64,000 nt of DNA from Pedobacter sp. L105 (lineage in GTDB: Bacteria; Bacteroidota; Bacteroidia; Sphingobacteriales; Sphingobacteriaceae), in assembly GCF_009765875.1 (NCBI RefSeq), contig NZ_LMUP01000002.1:1-64000 (forward strand), given 5' to 3'. Each line of letters starts with the position of its first letter. The stretch's first letter is position 1. Positions 60,827 through 64,000 of this stretch are shown piece after piece. The notes under the pieces were generated by a model, which saw only the letters and a program-made list of their open reading frames with translations, had not been told where the DNA came from and ran no database searches. The position numbers and the translations under genes were made by a program.

Positions 60827-61795
60827 CTACTTTGGTAATCCGCCTAAAAAAGTCAGTACATCATCGCCAATTTCCTTTGCATGGGTCTCCAGTGCAAAAT
60901 GTCCGGCATCATAAAACTTAACCGTGGCATCAGGAATATCTTTTTTATAAGCCTCTGCTCCTGCCGGTAAAAAGTACGGATCTTTATTGCCCCAAACCGC
61001 CAGTAATTTGGGCTGGTACTCCCTGAAATAAGCCTGGAACTTTGGATACAGCGCTACATTGGTCGCGTAATCTTTCAGCAGGTCCAATTGTATCTCCACG
61101 TTTTCAGGACGGTCCAGAAAATGCTGGTCCAGGGTATAGGTCTCCGGTGCTATCAGTGACAGGTCATCCATTCCTTCCTGATACTGGAACTTAGTGGCTT
61201 TTACAGCAACAAAATCCCTCAATGCATTCCTGTTTTCATCAGAAGGGTCTTTCCAATATTTTTGTATCGGGTTCCATCCTGTGCTTAGGCCTTCTACATA
61301 AGCATTGCCATTTTGTGAAATGATACCGGTGATCTTTTCAGGATTGGCCAACGCTAACCTTAAACCAACCGGGGCACCATAATCGAAAATATAAACGGCA
61401 AAGCGTTTTAAGCCTAGTTCGTCAACAAAGCCCTGTATACTGTTCGTCAGGTTATCGAATGTATAAGAAAACTGATCACGACCCGGGGCATCAGAAAAAC
61501 CAAAGCCGGGCAGATCGGGTGCAATCACATGATAATGTGCACTCAGTTCAGGAATCAGATTCCTGTACATGAATGAGGAAGTAGGATAACCGTGCAGCAA
61601 CAGAATTACCGGGGCATCAGCCGGTCCGGCTTCACGATAAAATAATTTTAAACCTTTAACTTGAGTAGTGCGGTAATGAACTGGATAATCTTTCATGATC
61701 TGTTGTTTTAATTGTTGATGTGATTGCTGTGCCGATACCGGTAAATTAAGCGTCATTGCTCCTGCCAGTACAGCAGTTAATAATATGTGTTTCAT
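60827..61795 (-). CDS. Exported alpha/beta hydrolase with Asp nucleophile (haloalkane dehalogenase / epoxide hydrolase type)
   Basis: 322 residues with signal peptide. LLLHGYPTSSFMYRNL is the oxyanion HGxP motif; nucleophile Asp138 lies in VYIFDYGAPVGLRLA (dehalogenase/epoxide-hydrolase type, not Ser); the His is in FYDAGHFALETH. Substrate unknown. Divergent from a LysR regulator, the classical arrangement for an inducible enzyme. -7 box TATTTTTG lies at 61815-61822. Confidence 0.88.
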   Translation of the reverse strand: MKHILLTAVLAGAMTLNLPVSAQQSHQQLKQQIMKDYPVHYRTTQVKGLKLFYREAGPADAPVILLLHGYPTSSFMYRNLIPELSAHYHVIAPDLPGFGFSDAPGRDQFSYTFDNLTNSIQGFVDELGLKRFAVYIFDYGAPVGLRLALANPEKITGIISQNGNAYVEGLSTGWNPIQKYWKDPSDENRNALRDFVAVKATKFQYQEGMDDLSLIAPETYTLDQHFLDRPENVEIQLDLLKDYATNVALYPKFQAYFREYQPKLLAVWGNKDPYFLPAGAEAYKKDIPDATVKFYDAGHFALETHAKEIGDDVLTFLGGLPK

Positions 61796-61814
61796 TTTGT
61801 CGATTTGTTAATAT

Positions 61815-61822
61815 CAAAAATA
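61815..61822 (-). promoter_or_regulatory. -7 box TATTTTTG of the hydrolase gene
   Basis: Exact TANNTTTG on the minus strand, 20 bp upstream of the start at 61795. Confidence 0.5.
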
Positions 61823-61856
61823 GACACTATATTTAATCATTAAAAACGATTAATAT

Positions 61857-61871
61857 TGATTCAATGAATCA
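61857..61871. promoter_or_regulatory. Near-palindrome TGATTCAATGAATCA, possible LysR site
   Basis: A 15-bp inverted repeat with one mismatch at the centre, flanked by ATTAAT on both sides (61849-61854 and 61874-61879), in the 101-bp gap between hydrolase and LysR genes. LysR regulators bind interrupted dyads of about this size. Confidence 0.45.
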
Positions 61872-61896
61872 CTATTAATGATTACAAAAGAAGCTT

Positions 61897-62781
61897 ATGA
61901 ACACCAATGATCTTAAAATATTCGAAGCCGTAGCTGCTAACGGGAGTTTTACTAAAGCTGCCGAAGCCATGTTCACTGTACAATCTAACGTTACCGCACG
62001 TATAAAAAGTCTTGAAGATGAGTTTAATATCCATTTGTTTACCAGGACTTCCAGGAAAGTAGAGCTTACCGCAGCCGGCGAAACACTGATGTACTATTGC
62101 AAACAGATCAGTCATTTGGTAGAAGAAGCAAAAAAAGACCTTTCAAAAACAACCCAGCTGCTGGGTCAGCTGAAGATTGGCTGTATTGAAACTACAATGG
62201 CTTTAAACGTTCCGGGGATGATTAACCAGTTCACCGATGCTTATCCCGATATTGAACTTGAATTCCAGTCGGCAAACTCAGGCGACCTGGTAACTAATGT
62301 AATGAATTACAAACTGGATGCTGCTTTTGTGGCCGCCCCTATTACCCTGCCCGGGCTGGAACAACATCAGGTTAAAGAGGATCAGCTGGTGATCGTAACT
62401 TCCGAAGCACAAACCAGCCTTAAACATGCTCTGGAAAACAAACCCGTCAAAATCGTTGTGTTTGACCAGGGTTGCATCTACAGATCGCGACTGGAGTCGT
62501 GGCTGAGCTCAAAGGGCATTATCAATTACAAAAGCACCGTGCTCAACTCCCTGGAAGGGATCATCAACTTTGTTGAAGCAGGCATCGGTTTCACTATTTT
62601 GCCGGCCGGTCTGGTGAATCAGTATTATGCCAGCCGAAAGCTCAAAACCTTTGCAATCAATAAAGAGCTGGGCACCTTAAATACAGTAATCATTTTTCGC
62701 AAAAACGTTCCTCAGTCGAGGGCATTAAAGGCCTTTCTGGAAATGTATAGCCCTAAAGAGATAAATCATGAGCTGGTTTAG
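61897..62781 (+). CDS. LysR-family transcriptional regulator
   Basis: 294 residues. N-terminal HTH ~1-60 (LKIFEAVAANGSFTKAAEAM, SLEDEFNIHLFTRTSRKVELT) and a C-terminal periplasmic-binding-like effector domain with strands like LKIGCIETTMALNVPG and AAFVAAPITLPG. Controls most likely the divergent hydrolase and itself. Length is typical. Confidence 0.95.
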   Translation: MNTNDLKIFEAVAANGSFTKAAEAMFTVQSNVTARIKSLEDEFNIHLFTRTSRKVELTAAGETLMYYCKQISHLVEEAKKDLSKTTQLLGQLKIGCIETTMALNVPGMINQFTDAYPDIELEFQSANSGDLVTNVMNYKLDAAFVAAPITLPGLEQHQVKEDQLVIVTSEAQTSLKHALENKPVKIVVFDQGCIYRSRLESWLSSKGIINYKSTVLNSLEGIINFVEAGIGFTILPAGLVNQYYASRKLKTFAINKELGTLNTVIIFRKNVPQSRALKAFLEMYSPKEINHELV

Positions 62782-62849
62782 TTAATGGCAGAAAAAATAA
62801 AACATTCATAAAATCCTGCTGTTGCTCCAATACATCTATCAAAAAACAC

Positions 62850-63593
62850 ATGAGCAACGAATTAACGAAAGAAATCCTGAGCGGATTAAAACAACTCAAC
62901 TTCAGCAAGTCTGAAGACCAGAATATTGATGCAGGAGAACGCATGCTTTCACTTGCTTCAGGAACTTACTTATTATATAAAGGCTTAAAAAATATAGGTA
63001 GCCATCCTTTCCTGGGATTACAGGGAGCAGCTACAGGTTGTCTTTTACTATATCGGGGTGCCACCGGAGTATGCCCTGTTTACCGGATGATCGGCAAAGA
63101 CACCACAGATCCGCAGGCCATAAATATCACCGAAAATATTACGGTAAATGCACCACGCGAAAAAGTATATCAATTCTGGAGAGAGCTGGCTAACCTTCCA
63201 AAATTCATGACCCACCTTAAAAGTGTTGAAGAACGCGGAAAATATTCACAATGGGTAGCTAATACACCTGGTAATCTGATTGACCTCAGCTGGAATGCGG
63301 AGATCACCCGCGAAAAAGAAGGTGAATACCTGGGCTGGCAATCGATGAAAGGTTCCAAAATAGACAATGCTGGTAAAATAGAATTTAGTGATACGCTCAA
63401 TGAAACCGGAACGGAACTGCATATCGAAATCAATTACTTTCCTCCTGCTGGCAGCATTGGCAGAGGTCTCGTTTCTTTATTCAACGGCGGATTTGAGAAA
63501 ATGATCAAACAAGATATCCAGAACTTCAAACACTATGTGGAAGAAGCTGATTTTAAACAATACGCAGGACTGGATGTGATGCCGCAAATGTAA
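62850..63593 (+). CDS. SRPBCC-family protein with N-terminal YgaP-like (DUF2892) membrane part
   Basis: 247 residues. N-terminal ~30-95 contains hydrophobic, Gly-rich segments (SLASGTYLLYKGLKN, GLQGAATGCLLLYRGATGVC), as in the DUF2892/YgaP-like module. From ~100 a polyketide-cyclase/SRPBCC lipid-binding fold starts: ITENITVNAPREKVYQFWRE, FMTHLKSVEERGKYSQWVA, GTELHIEINYFPPAG. The two modules together are common in Bacteroidota and many other bacteria; role unknown. 68 bp after LysR. Confidence 0.85.
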   Translation: MSNELTKEILSGLKQLNFSKSEDQNIDAGERMLSLASGTYLLYKGLKNIGSHPFLGLQGAATGCLLLYRGATGVCPVYRMIGKDTTDPQAINITENITVNAPREKVYQFWRELANLPKFMTHLKSVEERGKYSQWVANTPGNLIDLSWNAEITREKEGEYLGWQSMKGSKIDNAGKIEFSDTLNETGTELHIEINYFPPAGSIGRGLVSLFNGGFEKMIKQDIQNFKHYVEEADFKQYAGLDVMPQM

Positions 63594-63609
63594 TACCTGG
63601 CTCTAGTAA

Positions 63610-63679
63610 AAAAAGCAATCATTAGGTAATGCCCGGAAATGTTAGAAAATTATGGCACATTACCCGATGATTGCTTTTT
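63610..63679. terminator. Bidirectional terminator with long stem
   Basis: Arms 63610-63631 (AAAAAGCAATCAT..GGTAATG) and 63658-63679 (CATTACC..ATGATTGCTTTTT) pair with two mismatches over 22 bp, ending in T5 on both strands. Located between the SRPBCC stop and the convergent SDR stop. Confidence 0.85.
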
Positions 63680-63690
63680 ATCATTTAATT

Positions 63691-64000
63691 TTACTCCTGC
63701 ACAGGTTTCTGCTGTTCGTAGGTTTGATGGGCTACCACACTATCAGGGATTAAATTACTGATACCTACCTGCACCTTATTTTTGAACCCGGAAACAACTT
63801 TATCCTGTCCAGCCATCAGGGCTTCATATCCATCCTTTGCTACATCAGCCGGATCTGCCAGTGCATTTTTATCATGTACAACTTTGCTATCCTGCATTTC
63901 AGCCTTATTAAAGAAATCAGTATCTGTAGGGCCAGGCATCAGTGCCGTAATGGTAACGCCTGTATCTTTTACTTCTTCCCTGATCGCTTCTGTAAATGAA
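63691..64000 (-). CDS. Short-chain dehydrogenase/reductase, C-terminal part (cut by window edge)
   Basis: The minus frame is open to the window edge: SFTEAIREEVKDTGVTITALMPGPTDTDFF, so the Met at 63939 is internal (read as pieces). The PGPTDTDF motif after the last beta strand, substrate loop and an alpha-helical tail with ALADPADVAKDGYEALMAG identify an SDR. About the last 102 residues are seen; the cofactor-binding GxxxGIG and YxxxK lie outside. Substrate unknown. Confidence 0.85.
   Translation of the reverse strand, partial: SFTEAIREEVKDTGVTITALMPGPTDTDFFNKAEMQDSKVVHDKNALADPADVAKDGYEALMAGQDKVVSGFKNKVQVGISNLIPDSVVAHQTYEQQKPVQE

Noticed and set aside
1..64000. CRISPR arrays, tRNA or rRNA genes, insertion sequences with terminal inverted repeats
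   Set aside because: None recognised by eye. The two Rpn genes are transposase-like by family name only, with no flanking inverted repeats found.

Overview
The window looks like a chromosomal stretch of a Bacteroidota species, most likely Sphingobacteriaceae and Pedobacter-like. I infer this from the protein families: three large outer-membrane beta-barrel (OMP_b-brl) receptors, a propeller/Y_Y_Y sensor, ThuA-domain proteins, DUF5009, DUF4468 and DUF5808-type proteins, Rpn-type nucleases, and many lipoprotein or Tat-like export signals. Several upstream regions also carry the Bacteroidota -7 promoter word TANNTTTG. No rRNA, tRNA, CRISPR array, intact insertion sequence or prophage was seen. 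The genes at both edges are cut: a ClC channel on the left and a short-chain dehydrogenase on the right.

Layout. 1-12740: housekeeping and sensory genes, comprising the ClC end, an OsmC protein, an Omp85-type outer-membrane protein with a kinase-like N-terminal domain, a carboxylesterase, a coiled-coil membrane protein, a Dabb protein, a giant CheB-CheR-PAS-histidine kinase, an acyl-CoA dehydrogenase and TruC. 12748-16154: an outer-membrane barrel and an unknown protein whose upstream DNA has a 10-bp phased repeat. 16648-19694: a TPP-riboswitch-controlled thiamine salvage operon, thiM-thiE-thiD-tenA. 19704-23889: a serine hydrolase, a GNAT, a short acidic protein, an S1/P1 nuclease, and an Rpn nuclease split by one in-frame stop.

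23900-37304: a carbohydrate region with three ThuA proteins, a membrane-bound propeller sensor ending in a LuxR-like HTH, a GH9-GH18-DUF5009 operon and a second outer-membrane barrel. Three intergenic regions of this block carry the same direct repeat, CACTAC-N5-CACTAC (11-bp period). I propose that it marks one regulon, with the internal sensor as the first candidate regulator. This is the most interesting signal in the window.

37365-43806: a periplasmic oxidation operon (PQQ-type dehydrogenase with fused cytochrome, SMP-30 lactonase-like protein, exported RidA, cytochrome c), then a PHP metallohydrolase and a dienelactone hydrolase. 43857-50541: an Asp-rich protein, a small membrane protein, and a third outer-membrane barrel divergent from a histidine kinase/response regulator pair. 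Three GAGTTAA repeats (10-bp period) lie between that barrel and the kinase, next to the barrel gene's -7 box. A second, intact Rpn nuclease with a 12-bp coding repeat follows.

50772-64000: an OmpA-like lipoprotein behind a near-consensus sigma-54 promoter, a carboxypeptidase-regulatory-domain protein, a MarR-MFS operon with a palindromic operator, an XRE regulator divergent from an Hsp70-type protein, a TlpA-like protein lacking its CxxC, an exported sugar isomerase/NIF3 pair, a LysR/alpha-beta-hydrolase divergon, an SRPBCC protein and a partial SDR. All family assignments come from reading motifs by eye; no database search was run.
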